A DNA stretch of 64,000 nt from Streptomyces durocortorensis. Lineage in GTDB: Bacteria > Actinomycetota > Actinomycetes > Streptomycetales > Streptomycetaceae. Made by a program: the position numbers and the translations under genes. The stretch covers positions 124,001 to 188,000 of the forward strand of contig NZ_CP134500.1 in NCBI RefSeq assembly GCF_031760065.1, in the 5' to 3' direction. The notes under the pieces are model-generated. The model saw only the letters and a program-made list of their open reading frames with translations, was not told the origin of the DNA and searched no databases. This document shows, piece by piece, positions 8,835 to 16,908 of the stretch; positions within the stretch are counted from its first letter, which is position 1, and each line of letters starts with the position of its first letter.

Positions 8835-9689
8835 TCACCGCTGAACCGGCGCGAACGCGTCCTTGTGGTCGGCCGCCCAGGTACGGAAGGGCCGGGCCTC
8901 GCTGCCCGTCACGTCGTGGACCGTCGGCACGACCGCCGCCTTGGCGCCGGCGAGCTGCCGCTCCGCGCTTTCGAGGAAGGCTTCCGCCACCGGCCGGGGA
9001 TACTTCGCGAGCAGTGCCGCGCGCGCCGCGTCCGGGCCCAGTTCCTCGAAGCGCAGCGGCCGCCCCAGTGCTCGGGAGAGCTGGGCCGTCTGCTCACGTG
9101 CGGTGATCGCCTCGGGGCCCGAGACGGCGTACGCCTTGCCCTCGTGACCCGTACCGGTCAGGACGCCGACGGCGACCGCTGCGACGTCGCGCGGGTCGAT
9201 ACAGGCGACCGGCGCGTCGCCGTACAAGGCGCGCACCACGCCCGACGAGCGGATGCCGGGTGCCCAGGACAGGGTGTTGGACATGAAGGTCCTGGGGCGG
9301 ACGAACGTCCACGGGACGCCCGACTCCCTGACGGCCTGTTCGTTCTCCCGCTGGCGCCGGGTGATGAAGTCGTCGGCGCCGGGCTCCTCAACGGCCATCA
9401 TCGACAGCTTCACCAGGTGACGGACGCCCGCCGCGGCCGCGGCCGTCGCGACCCTCTCGTCGTCGGGCTCCGTGGGGCTGTTCGTCACCAGGAACACCGA
9501 CGTGACGCCGTTCAGCGCCCGATCGAGGGCGGGGCGGTCCGCGTACTCACCCGCGACGACCTCGGCCTCCGGTCCCCGTACGGTCAGCCGCTCGGGGCGG
9601 CGCGCGAGAATCCGCACCGGCCCGGCCGCCGCCAGCAGTCCGGCGACCTCGCGGCCCACCGCTCCGGTCGCACCCGTCACCAGAATCAC
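8835..9689 (-). CDS. NmrA-type NAD(P)-dependent reductase of the butyrolactone island
   Basis: This 284-residue Rossmann-fold protein starts with ILVTGATGAVGREVAGLL, an atypical-SDR dinucleotide site. It continues with NmrA/QOR2-like features (SVFLVTNSP, LVKLSMMAVE, WTFVRPRTFMSN). GTG 9689 follows GAGGGG at seven bases; upstream sequence in frame lacks homology. It lies 56 bases downstream of afsA on the same strand, so the two are probably co-transcribed. By position it could carry out the keto-reduction or another redox step of signal-molecule biosynthesis. This is inference; other butyrolactone loci use different reductases such as BprA or ScbB. Confidence 0.85.
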   Translation of the reverse strand: MILVTGATGAVGREVAGLLAAAGPVRILARRPERLTVRGPEAEVVAGEYADRPALDRALNGVTSVFLVTNSPTEPDDERVATAAAAAGVRHLVKLSMMAVEEPGADDFITRRQRENEQAVRESGVPWTFVRPRTFMSNTLSWAPGIRSSGVVRALYGDAPVACIDPRDVAAVAVGVLTGTGHEGKAYAVSGPEAITAREQTAQLSRALGRPLRFEELGPDAARAALLAKYPRPVAEAFLESAERQLAGAKAAVVPTVHDVTGSEARPFRTWAADHKDAFAPVQR

Positions 9690-9745
9690 TCGGAACCCCT
9701 CAACACCCTTGTCGACAGCCGTAGCACTTCGGGGTCGGCTGCCCG

Positions 9746-10690
9746 TCAGGCCCTGACCAGTGGACCGGACAGGAGCGTGGAGAACACCGGCTTGCCGTCC
9801 TGGTTGCCCGTCACCCTCAAGGTCACCGTATCGCCGGCCGATTCGGGCAGGACCACCGCCCTGATCCAGCACGGGCTGCCGAACTCGGCGTACCGGTGGA
9901 AGCGGGTGCTCGCCTCCGCCGGGACCATCCCGCCGCCTCCGGCCACCAGGCACGCGGCCTGCCTGGCCGCCTCCAGCAGCAGCATGCCCGGGACGTGGTC
10001 GTTGGGGCGCTGGAACAGCGTCGGATGCCGGGTGTCCACGCGCAGTCCCCAGACGCCGTCCCGTCCGGTCTCCGACAGCACCACGTCCTCGGCCCTGGTC
10101 CGGCCCGCCCGGCTGGCGGGGACCGGGGCGGTCCGCGGTATGGATATGCCTTCGGTGGGCACGTCCTGACGGATCCGCCGGTACGCCTTGGGGGTGGTGA
10201 ACCGGGTCGCCCCCGTGCCCGTGGCGGCGAGCCGACCGCCCCGGTGCACCGCCCAGCCGACGCGCCCCTGCGCCGGGAGCCCGCCCCGCCACTTCAGGTC
10301 GGAGCAGTACACCTCCACGTCGATCGCGGTGGGCCCGCCGCCGACGGCCAGGTGCTCCGGGTGGCACACGTACTCCAGGTCCGCCATCAGGAAGTGGTGG
10401 CCGAGGGGCACTCCGTACCCGGCGTGGAAGGCGAGCATGGCCGCCTGCCGCATCGCCTCGGCGACGAGCAGCGGGTCGTGCCGGTCCTCCGCCACGGGGG
10501 CGAAGAACGGGTGGTCGTGCGGGAGGAGCGCCTCCACCGAGAACCGGTCATGCCCCAGGCGGACCCAGTTCTGCGGAAAGGCGTCCTCCGGCCGGCTCCG
10601 GTGCACCATCTCGATCCCCACGGGATGCACCACCGCGGCCTCCGAATCCATAGCCGGCACCGGATCGATCAAAACTGCTGCTTCGGTCAT
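9746..10690 (-). CDS. afsA: AfsA-family gamma-butyrolactone signal synthase
   Basis: This 314-residue protein contains two hot-dog-fold AfsA repeats. The first (around residues 22-150) carries VHRSRPEDAFPQNW and LLVAEAMRQAAMLAFH. The second (about 200-310) carries VDTRHPTLFQRPNDHVPGMLLLEAARQAA. AfsA condenses a beta-ketoacyl-ACP with dihydroxyacetone phosphate, the first committed step in A-factor-type signals. ATG 10690 follows a GGGGGGAG stretch. It is divergent from an ArpA-type receptor with an ARE between them, the classical synthase/receptor arrangement. Which lactone is made cannot be told from sequence. Confidence 0.95.
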   Translation of the reverse strand: MTEAAVLIDPVPAMDSEAAVVHPVGIEMVHRSRPEDAFPQNWVRLGHDRFSVEALLPHDHPFFAPVAEDRHDPLLVAEAMRQAAMLAFHAGYGVPLGHHFLMADLEYVCHPEHLAVGGGPTAIDVEVYCSDLKWRGGLPAQGRVGWAVHRGGRLAATGTGATRFTTPKAYRRIRQDVPTEGISIPRTAPVPASRAGRTRAEDVVLSETGRDGVWGLRVDTRHPTLFQRPNDHVPGMLLLEAARQAACLVAGGGGMVPAEASTRFHRYAEFGSPCWIRAVVLPESAGDTVTLRVTGNQDGKPVFSTLLSGPLVRA

Positions 10691-10750
10691 AACTCCCCCC
10701 AGGGGTCATGTGATGGCGAGCCGTTCCTGCGATGCACGCGCGCTGATAAG

Positions 10751-10770
10751 ATACAGACTAAGCGGTTTTT
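10751..10770. promoter_or_regulatory. ARE-type operator between afsA and the receptor gene
   Basis: ATACAGACTAAGCGGTTT, followed by a run of T, fits the autoregulatory-element layout bound by ArpA/ScbR receptors. As I recall it, it closely resembles the ScbR site upstream of cpkO in S. coelicolor. It is 60 bases from the afsA start and 75 from the receptor start, so one bound dimer could repress both divergent genes until lactone is present. Confidence 0.85.
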
Positions 10771-10845
10771 TTTCTATCCCCGGCAGGGTGGGCCCCCCAC
10801 ACCGACCCGGCCGTTCACCGGCCCCCGCCCAGCGAAGGAGACAGA

Positions 10846-11484
10846 ATGGCCAAGCAGGACCGGGCGATCCGCACACGCCAGACAATTCTGATGGCGGCAG
10901 CCCAGGCCTTTGAGAAATACGGTTATCAAGCAGCCACCATTACCGAAATACTGAAAAGCGCCGGCGTCACGAAAGGCGCCCTCTATTTTCATTTTCCGTC
11001 GAAGGAAGATCTCGCACTCGGCGTCCTCGATGCCCAGGAACCACCGAGGGCGGCCCCGGACCAGACCCTCAAGCTCCAGGAACTCATCGACGTAGGGATA
11101 CTTTTCAGCCATCGGCTTCAGACCAGCCTCCTCGCCCGAGCGGGTGTCCGCCTCTCGATGGACCAGCAGGCTCAGGGCCTCGACCGCAGTGGCCCCTTCC
11201 TCCGCTGGCAGGAGGCCACCCACGCCCTCCTCGCCCAAGCCAAACACAACGGCGAACTACTCCCTCACGTCAACCCCACCGAGACCGCGGATCTCTATGT
11301 CGCCGCCTTCGCGGGCACGCAGGCGGTCTCCCAGACCCTCACCGACTACCGGGACCTCCAGCGCCGCCACATCACGCTCCAGCAGCACATCCTCCCCAGC
11401 ATCGCCACGCCCTCGATCCTGACCGCCCTCGATCTGACCCCGGAGCGCGCCGAGCGCCTCAGCCGCCTCGATCCCGTCGCCTGA
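10846..11484 (+). CDS. Gamma-butyrolactone receptor, ArpA/ScbR type TetR repressor
   Basis: This 212-residue protein starts AKQDRAIRTRQTILMAAAQAF and has the receptor HTH (ITEILKSAGVTKGALYFHF, residues 32-50). The ligand-domain tryptophan is Trp121 (RWQEATHALL), equivalent to the key lactone-contact residue of ArpA/CprB. Length and spacing match genuine receptors. ATG 10846 has GAAGGAG six bases upstream. Codons in the first 60 positions are more AT-rich than neighbouring genes. It probably represses itself and afsA through the ARE at 10751 and the second receptor gene through the ARE at 8763. Confidence 0.93.
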   Translation: MAKQDRAIRTRQTILMAAAQAFEKYGYQAATITEILKSAGVTKGALYFHFPSKEDLALGVLDAQEPPRAAPDQTLKLQELIDVGILFSHRLQTSLLARAGVRLSMDQQAQGLDRSGPFLRWQEATHALLAQAKHNGELLPHVNPTETADLYVAAFAGTQAVSQTLTDYRDLQRRHITLQQHILPSIATPSILTALDLTPERAERLSRLDPVA

Positions 11485-11500
11485 GCCCGCCGGGCCGGGT

Positions 11501-12112
11501 TCAGGCCCCCAGGGCCAGCTTCGCACCGAGGCCGATCATCATCACGGCGACGAGACCGTCCAGCACCCGCCACGACGAGGGGCGTGCGAGAACCCCGCCC
11601 AGCAGCCGGGCGCCGTAGCCGAGGGCGGCGAACCAGCACGCGCTGGCGAGGATCGCGCCGAGCCCGAAGGTCCAGCGCAGGGACCCCTGGCCGGCCGCGA
11701 CGGAGCCGAGCAGGAAGACGGTGTCGAGGTACACGTGGGGGTTGAGCCAGGTCATCGCGAGGCAGGTGAGCACGACGCCCCGCTTCGTCGCGGCCGGGGC
11801 GTCGTGCGTGTGGAGCGCGGCCGGGCGCAGGACACGGCGCGCGGCGAGGAGGCCGTAGGCGATCAGGAACACGCCGCCGAGCAGCCCCACCACGGTCAGG
11901 GCCGTCGGCCAGGCCACGACGACGGCGCCGACCCCGGCGACGCCGAGCGCGATGAGCGCCGCATCCGACAGGGCGCAGATGGCCACCACCGCGAGCACCC
12001 CGTCGCGGCGGACGCCCTGGCGCAGCACGAGGGCGTTCTGGGCGCCGATGGCGACGATGAGGGAGAGGCCGGTGCCGAAGCCGGCGGCCGCGGCGGTCAG
12101 GGCGTTGGTCAT
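11501..12112 (-). CDS. LysE/ArgO-family basic amino-acid exporter
   Basis: This 203-residue membrane protein has about six hydrophobic segments. It begins with the LysE signature GFGTGLSLIVAIGAQNALVLRQG and has the conserved MTWLNPHVYLDTVFLLGS near residue 120. LysE proteins export lysine or arginine by exchange with protons or hydroxide. It is divergent from an ArgP/LysG-type LysR regulator, the usual pair in which the regulator activates export when intracellular lysine or arginine is high. The start is ATG 12112. Confidence 0.93.
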   Translation of the reverse strand: MTNALTAAAAGFGTGLSLIVAIGAQNALVLRQGVRRDGVLAVVAICALSDAALIALGVAGVGAVVVAWPTALTVVGLLGGVFLIAYGLLAARRVLRPAALHTHDAPAATKRGVVLTCLAMTWLNPHVYLDTVFLLGSVAAGQGSLRWTFGLGAILASACWFAALGYGARLLGGVLARPSSWRVLDGLVAVMMIGLGAKLALGA

Positions 12113-12148
12113 GGGAACACCGTATGAACGCGGGCATCCTGATGTACA

Positions 12149-12174
12149 GCTAATGATTCTTACGTATCATTAGC
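12149..12174. promoter_or_regulatory. LysR-type operator between exporter and regulator
   Basis: GCTAATGAT (12149-12157) and ATCATTAGC (12166-12174) are exact inverted repeats with an eight-base spacer and contain the T-N11-A pattern of LysR-type boxes. The right arm ends five bases before the first ATG of the regulator, so binding should also repress that gene. Confidence 0.75.
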
Positions 12175-12178
12175 TCAC

Positions 12179-13099
12179 ATGATGTCGGAGCTTCCTCTCG
12201 ATCAGGTAAGGACGCTGCTGGCCGTCGTCGACGAAGGCACGTTCGATGCGGCCGCGCAGGCCCTGCGGGTCACACCGTCGGCGGTCAGCCAGCGCGTGAA
12301 GGCGCTGGAGCAGCGCACGGGCCGGGTGCTGCTGATGCGGACGAAACCGGTCCGGCCCACCGAGTCCGGCGAGGCGGTGGTGCGTTTCGCCCGACAGCTG
12401 GCCAGGCTGGAGCGCGACACCCGCGCGGCGCTCGGGATGTCCGGGCCGGGCGAGTCGGCGCGCCTGGCGATCGCGGTGAACTCGGACTCGCTGGCGACCT
12501 GGTTCCTGCCCGCCCTGCGGCGCGTGCCCGAGGAGCTGGACCTCTGCTACGAGCTCCGCCGGGAGGACCAGGACCACACCGCCGCGCTGCTGCGGGAGGG
12601 GCTGGTGATGGCAGCCGTCACCTCGTCGCCGAAAGCGGTGACGGGCTGTTCGGTGCGGGGGCTGGGCCGGATGCGGTATGTGCCGGTGGCGACGCCGGGT
12701 TTCGCGGACCGGTGGCTCGGGCGGGGCACGGGGGCCGAACTGCGCGAGCTGCTCGCCGACGCACCGGTGCTCTGCTTCGACCGGCGGGACGACCTCCAGG
12801 ACTCCTTCGCGCGCGGGCTCGGCCTCCCGGCCGGAGCGGGCGCACGGCGGCACTCCGTCCCCACCTCCGAAGGGTTCGTGGAGGCCGTGGCGGCGGGCAT
12901 GGGCTGGGGCATGCTGCCCGAGGTCCACGCGCGACCGCTGCTCAGCACCGGCGAGCTGGTGGCCCTCACCCGGGATCACGTCGTCGACGTCCCGCTGTTC
13001 TGGCAGCAGTGGAAGCTGGACTCCCCGGCCCTGGCGGCCGTTGCCGAGGCGGTGGCGGCCGAGGCCGCCGAGACCCTGCGCGGCACCCGGTCCGGCTGA
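12179..13099 (+). CDS. ArgP/LysG-type LysR regulator
   Basis: This protein is 306 residues from the first ATG (305 from the second at 12182). The N-terminal winged helix (LDQVRTLLAVVDEGTFDAAAQALRVTPSAVSQRVKALEQRTG) is the ArgP/LysG form, followed by an effector domain in two lobes. It is expected to sense basic amino acids and activate the divergent LysE-family exporter. No clear ribosome site precedes the start and the operator abuts it, so a short leader or leaderless mRNA is possible. Confidence 0.92.
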   Translation: MMSELPLDQVRTLLAVVDEGTFDAAAQALRVTPSAVSQRVKALEQRTGRVLLMRTKPVRPTESGEAVVRFARQLARLERDTRAALGMSGPGESARLAIAVNSDSLATWFLPALRRVPEELDLCYELRREDQDHTAALLREGLVMAAVTSSPKAVTGCSVRGLGRMRYVPVATPGFADRWLGRGTGAELRELLADAPVLCFDRRDDLQDSFARGLGLPAGAGARRHSVPTSEGFVEAVAAGMGWGMLPEVHARPLLSTGELVALTRDHVVDVPLFWQQWKLDSPALAAVAEAVAAEAAETLRGTRSG

Positions 13100-13235
13100 C
13101 GCCCGCGCGGCGCGACGGGAGCGGTGCGAGGACAGCCGTCCGCCGCCCCGGCCACCCGAGGTCAAGCGGCGCCGCTACCCTCCCGGGTCCCTCGGCCCCC
13201 ATCAGCAGGCGACCCTGCGCCTGCCGCGCGCCCCG

Positions 13236-13306
13236 GCAGGACTTCACCTGCTCACCGGGACGGAACCGGGCGTCTTCCGGACCCTCCGCCGCCGGTGAAG
13301 TCCTGC
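13236..13306. repeat. Long-range inverted repeat (13-base arms) in a gene-poor gap
   Basis: GCAGGACTTCACC (13236-13248) and its exact complement GGTGAAGTCCTGC (13294-13306) are separated by 45 bases. The gap 13100-13335 otherwise shows no recognisable gene. The repeat could be the terminator of the LysR gene with a large loop, or a trace of a lost mobile element. Confidence 0.6.
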
Positions 13307-13335
13307 GTACGGGCACGCCCGGTCCGACGGTCGCC

Positions 13336-13749
13336 ATGACGCGGATGTTTCACCGATCCGGTGATGCCGCGGGGGCGGGCCGGGGCACAGCGCTCACCGC
13401 CGTCACCGTGCCGCACCGCTTCGGATTCGGGCGCTTCGGCACCGTCGCGGATATCGGCGGCGACGGGGACGACGTGCGGTGCGCGACCGTCCTCCGGCAT
13501 GTCCGGGACGTCATCCCCGCCGACGGCACGCCGCTGGTCGTCCAACCGGTGCTGCCCGCCACCGTTCCTGCCGACCGCCCGGAGGACGTCCGCCTCAGTG
13601 ACCTCCATATGCTCGTCAACGTCGGCGGCCGGGAACGTACCGCCGGCGTTTTCGCCGCCCTGTGCACGGCGGGCGGCTGCGCCCTCCGCGCCATCACACC
13701 GCCGCCCGTACCGAACATCTTCCAGATCATCAAGGCCTCACCGCCTGAC
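13336..13749 (+). pseudogene. Remnant of a SAM-dependent O-methyltransferase (Methyltransf_2 type)
   Basis: The frame starting at ATG 13336 reads MFHRSGDA, then GFGRFGTVADIGG, and jumps directly to DDVRCATVLRHVRDVIPADG and DLHMLVNVGGRERTAG..FAALCTA. In intact small-molecule O-methyltransferases the SAM loop (VADIGGGDG) is separated by about 60 residues from the DDERCxxVLRxV segment, so an internal deletion has removed the SAM site and most of the fold. The N-terminal dimerisation domain is also missing. After ITPPPVPNIFQIIKA the reading frame has no proper stop and runs into the next gene. Confidence 0.75.
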
Positions 13750-13780
13750 GCCAATCGGGCGCCCACGCACCGGAGTACGC

Positions 13781-14650
13781 ATGTCCCCGCAGGTCCCCGC
13801 CCCCCTCCTCCGCCGCAGGGGCAGGCTCTTCGCACTCGCCGGCGGTGCCGCGGTCGCGACGGGAGCAGGGCTGCTCCTGTCCGGCGTCCTCGCCACCGGC
13901 TCTCCCGCACCTCCCGCGCCTCCCGCGCCGAAGGTCGTGCCGCCCACGGCGAACGCGACGTTCGACTACCAGATCGGCGGTGCGTACCCCCCGCCCGCCG
14001 GGGTGGAGGCGGTCGCCCGCGACCGTGGCGACCAGCCCGCCGAAGGGCTGTACAACGTCTGTTACGTCAACGCCTTCCAGGCCCAGCCGGACGCACTTGC
14101 CTGGTGGCGGAAGAACGACCCCGATCTGCTGCTGCGCGACAGCGACGGCGACCTGGTCAACGACGAGGCGTGGGGCGAGGCGCTGCTCGACACATCGACC
14201 GCGGCCAAGCGCAGTCGGCTGGCGGTGATCGTGGGGGACTGGATCGACGGCTGCGCGAAGGCGGGGTTCCAGGCGGTGGAGCCGGACAACCTGGACTCGT
14301 ACGAGCGCTCCGGCGGCCTGCTGACCCCGGCACACAACGCCGCGTTCGCCGAGCTCCTGGCCACCCGGGCGCACGCGGCCGGGCTGGCGATCGGCCAGAA
14401 GAACAGCACCGATCTGCTGGAGCGGCGCGAGGCGATCGGGTTCGACTTCGCGGTCAGCGAGGAGTGCGGCCGGTACGACGAGTGCGCCGACTACGCCTCC
14501 GCGTACGACGACCGGGTCTTCGTCGTCGAGTACACCGCGCGCGACTTCGCCCGGGCCTGCTCGTCCGTGGGAGCGCGGCTGTCGGTGGTGCGCCGGGACC
14601 TGGACGTCAGGCCGGCCGGACGAGCGGGGTATGTGTTCCGTACCTGCTGA
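13781..14650 (+). CDS. Secreted GH114-like endo-alpha-1,4-polygalactosaminidase family protein
   Basis: This 289-residue protein has an N-terminal export signal (RRRGRLFALAGGAAVATGAGLLLSG, then a Pro-rich linker to about residue 50). A TIM-barrel GH114 domain follows. Family features include DYQIGGAYPPPAGVEAVARD, YNVCYVNAFQAQP, WIDGCAKAGFQAVEPDN and IGQKNSTDLL. Members hydrolyse galactosaminogalactan-type exopolysaccharides, but many homologues are untested. ATG 13781 has GGAG five bases upstream. It sits just after the methyltransferase remnant. Confidence 0.85.
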   Translation: MSPQVPAPLLRRRGRLFALAGGAAVATGAGLLLSGVLATGSPAPPAPPAPKVVPPTANATFDYQIGGAYPPPAGVEAVARDRGDQPAEGLYNVCYVNAFQAQPDALAWWRKNDPDLLLRDSDGDLVNDEAWGEALLDTSTAAKRSRLAVIVGDWIDGCAKAGFQAVEPDNLDSYERSGGLLTPAHNAAFAELLATRAHAAGLAIGQKNSTDLLERREAIGFDFAVSEECGRYDECADYASAYDDRVFVVEYTARDFARACSSVGARLSVVRRDLDVRPAGRAGYVFRTC

Positions 14651-14693
14651 CGCCTCAGGCCGAAGGAGCAGGCGTCCGGCCCTGCTGACGGAC

Positions 14694-15506
14694 TCAGGCC
14701 GAAGGGCCGGGAGCGTCCGGCGCGAGGTGGGTGCAGACGGTGAAGATGCCGCCGTAGGGGTCGCTGATCACCGACTCGGTTCCGTCGGCCGGGCGGTCCA
14801 CGGGCGGCGAGACCGCGCCGCCCGCCCTGCGGGCCGCCTCGGTGACCGCTTCCAGATCCTCGACCAGGAAGCGGACGTGCCAGCGCGGGCGCAACCGGGG
14901 GTCGGGGGACGCGCCGTCCCCGCCGCCGCGCAGGGTGGCCACGGTCCGGCCGCCCTGGCGTACGACGACGGCGTCCTGCGCGTAGGCGTAACCGACCTCG
15001 CAGCCACCGGGCTCCTCGGAGGCCCAGCCGAAGATCTCGGCGTAGAAGATCGCGGCGTCGAAGGCGTGGCTGGTGCGCAGTTCGAGGGAGGCCGGTGCGT
15101 TGTCGCGGCCGAGCAACCACGGAGGGGTCCGGCCCTCCCAGAAGCCGAATCCGGCCCCCTCCCGGTCCGCGGCGACGGCTCCCCGGCCGGGGCCCAGCCG
15201 GATCGGGCCGACGGCGATCGTGCCACCGCGCTCCCGGACCCGGCCCGCGGCGGCGTCCACGTCGTCGACGGCGAAGTACGGGGTCCAGTTCACGGACGCG
15301 GGCAGGCCCGGGGCGATCTGTCCGATCCCGGCGACGGGCACGGTCCCGACGTGGGCGACGGAGAAGCCCTTGCCGAGGGTGCCGGAGCGGAAGGTCCAGC
15401 CGAGAACGGCCGTGTAGAAGTCCTCGGTGGCCCGCAGGTCCGGGGTCATGAGACTGACCCAGCACGGAACGCCGTGCACGGGAGTGGTCTGCTCTGCCGC
15501 CGTCAT
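14694..15506 (-). CDS. Two-domain VOC (glyoxalase/bleomycin-resistance-like) protein
   Basis: This 270-residue protein has two VOC modules (about residues 8-125 and 135-262). The first opens PCWVSLMTPDLRATEDFYTAVLGW, the second SLELRTSHAFDAAIFYAEIFGW. Tandem VOC proteins of this type include the hydroxylase and glyoxalase-like families of Streptomyces, and the ligand is unknown. ATG 15506 lies downstream of GAGGAGAC. The last codons are duplicated just downstream (14655-14684). Confidence 0.88.
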   Translation of the reverse strand: MTAAEQTTPVHGVPCWVSLMTPDLRATEDFYTAVLGWTFRSGTLGKGFSVAHVGTVPVAGIGQIAPGLPASVNWTPYFAVDDVDAAAGRVRERGGTIAVGPIRLGPGRGAVAADREGAGFGFWEGRTPPWLLGRDNAPASLELRTSHAFDAAIFYAEIFGWASEEPGGCEVGYAYAQDAVVVRQGGRTVATLRGGGDGASPDPRLRPRWHVRFLVEDLEAVTEAARRAGGAVSPPVDRPADGTESVISDPYGGIFTVCTHLAPDAPGPSA

Positions 15507-15647
15507 CGGGATCCGTCTCCTCGCCCCCGGTCCTGGGCCGCCGGCCGCTGACGCCGGTCCGGCGGGTGAGTCTGGTGGTCATCGGCCGCTTCCAGGCCGA
15601 TGCGCTCCGCGGCCTCACGCCTCCTCGGAGCAGCATGCCCTCCATAC

Positions 15648-16328
15648 CTACGCCGCCCGCGTCGCCGCCGCCACCCGGGCCGCGGGTTCGCCCAGGTGTC
15701 CGGCCGCCGTGCGCCAGGCGGACGTGACGGCAGCGCGGGCCCTGGCGGTGGCCGCCTCGACGTCCGGCGGAAGGTGCAGCGCGGCGCCGACGTGGACGTG
15801 GAGGCGGGGGCGGCGGGCCGGAGCGGTGAGCAGCCCGGAGATCTGCTTGACGCACCGGCCTGAGGTCACGCGGCGGGCGCCCGCCTGGCCGAGCGGCACG
15901 ACCGGAGCGCCGGACGCGTGGGCGAGGCGGGCGAGGCCGCTGCGGAAGCTCTCCGGAGGGGCCTCGGCGGCGTCGGTGCGGCCGGGCAGCCGACCCTCCC
16001 CGTAGATCAGGACATGCCGCCCGTCCCCGAGCGCGGCGGCCGCCTCGTCGAGGGCGTCGGCCGCCCGGTGGGTGTGGCGGTGCACGGGCACATGGCCGCC
16101 GCGCTCCAGCAGCCGGCCGAGGACCGGGATCCGCCAGAGCCCCGCGGTGGCGAGGACGACGGGTTCGACGCCGAGTCGGAGCAGAGCGGCGAGGACGATG
16201 CCCGGGTCGGCGAGGGAGGTGTGGTTGGCGACAATGATGCTGCCCGCGGCCGGGGCTGAGGCGTGGTCGGACGTCACGGTGAGGCGTCCGAAGGAGGGGA
16301 CGACGACGGCGGCGATGCGGCTGAGCAC
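15648..16328 (-). CDS. PlsC-type lysophospholipid acyltransferase family protein
   Basis: This 226-residue protein has the acyltransferase blocks NHTSLAD (HX4D catalytic motif, near residue 35) and YGEGRLPGR (EGxR glycerol-phosphate site, near 110). PVVPLGQAGA corresponds to block IV. It may acylate lysophosphatidic acid or a related acceptor at the membrane. The start is GTG 16328 with GGAG upstream. The protein is at the short end for PlsC and ends in an Ala-rich tail. The 141 bases between it and the VOC gene hold nothing recognisable. Confidence 0.85.
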   Translation of the reverse strand: MLSRIAAVVVPSFGRLTVTSDHASAPAAGSIIVANHTSLADPGIVLAALLRLGVEPVVLATAGLWRIPVLGRLLERGGHVPVHRHTHRAADALDEAAAALGDGRHVLIYGEGRLPGRTDAAEAPPESFRSGLARLAHASGAPVVPLGQAGARRVTSGRCVKQISGLLTAPARRPRLHVHVGAALHLPPDVEAATARARAAVTSAWRTAAGHLGEPAARVAAATRAA

Positions 16329-16864
16329 GGGTCTCGGTTCTCCAGTGGTCCGGTGGGCGGGGCGGCCTTCCGCGGTGCGACGCGGCCGGGCCGGGCCCGC
16401 CCGGCGCTCGCCCCGGCTGTCGTCCTCATCCTCGCGGCGGCCCGGGTGGTGGACCTGAGCGCTCGTACTCAGGCGTACCGGGTCAGGTGCTCGGCTCCGG
16501 TCTGCTCGGCGGCCCTGCCGTGCCGCGTCGAAATGCGGTGCGGGTAAGGGCCGTGGCCGCGATCGGCCCGGAACCGCCGACGGGCGACCCTGGTTTCGAG
16601 CTGCCGCCCGGGCTGGGCATCCGCTGGGAGAGCGCGGTGAGGGGCGGGGTGACGGATGCCGTGCTGTACCCGCTCGACCTGCTCACCGCGTCGCTGGGGC
16701 TGGGCCGTCGGCCGGACGCCGGGGCGGGTGCTGCGGAGCGCGCTCCGGTATGCCGAGGGCGGCCGGACCGCGCTCGAACCCGCGCGGGTCGTCATCGCGA
16801 CGGCTCTGCTGGAGCACAGGGGCTCCCCCGCTCGGTGCGGGGCCCGCCCGCGGTGGACTACCTT
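16329..16864. other. Gap of about 540 bases without a recognisable gene
   Basis: Several overlapping frames are open on both strands but none shows a clear family. A plus-strand stretch near 16580-16700 reads [19 protein letters not shown] and could be the trace of a decayed gene. I cannot name it. Confidence 0.3.
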
Positions 16865-16882
16865 ATTGCACATTGATTGCAC
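16865..16882 (+). promoter_or_regulatory. Direct repeat ATTGCAC x2, 11-base period, upstream of tsaD
   Basis: ATTGCAC at 16865-16871 and again at 16876-16882 lie on the same face of the helix, 27 bases before the GTG. This is an AT-rich island in a GC-rich region and is likely a promoter element or a regulator site. Confidence 0.45.
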
Positions 16883-16908
16883 TTACTGAATACGACAAGG
16901 AGGCTCCA

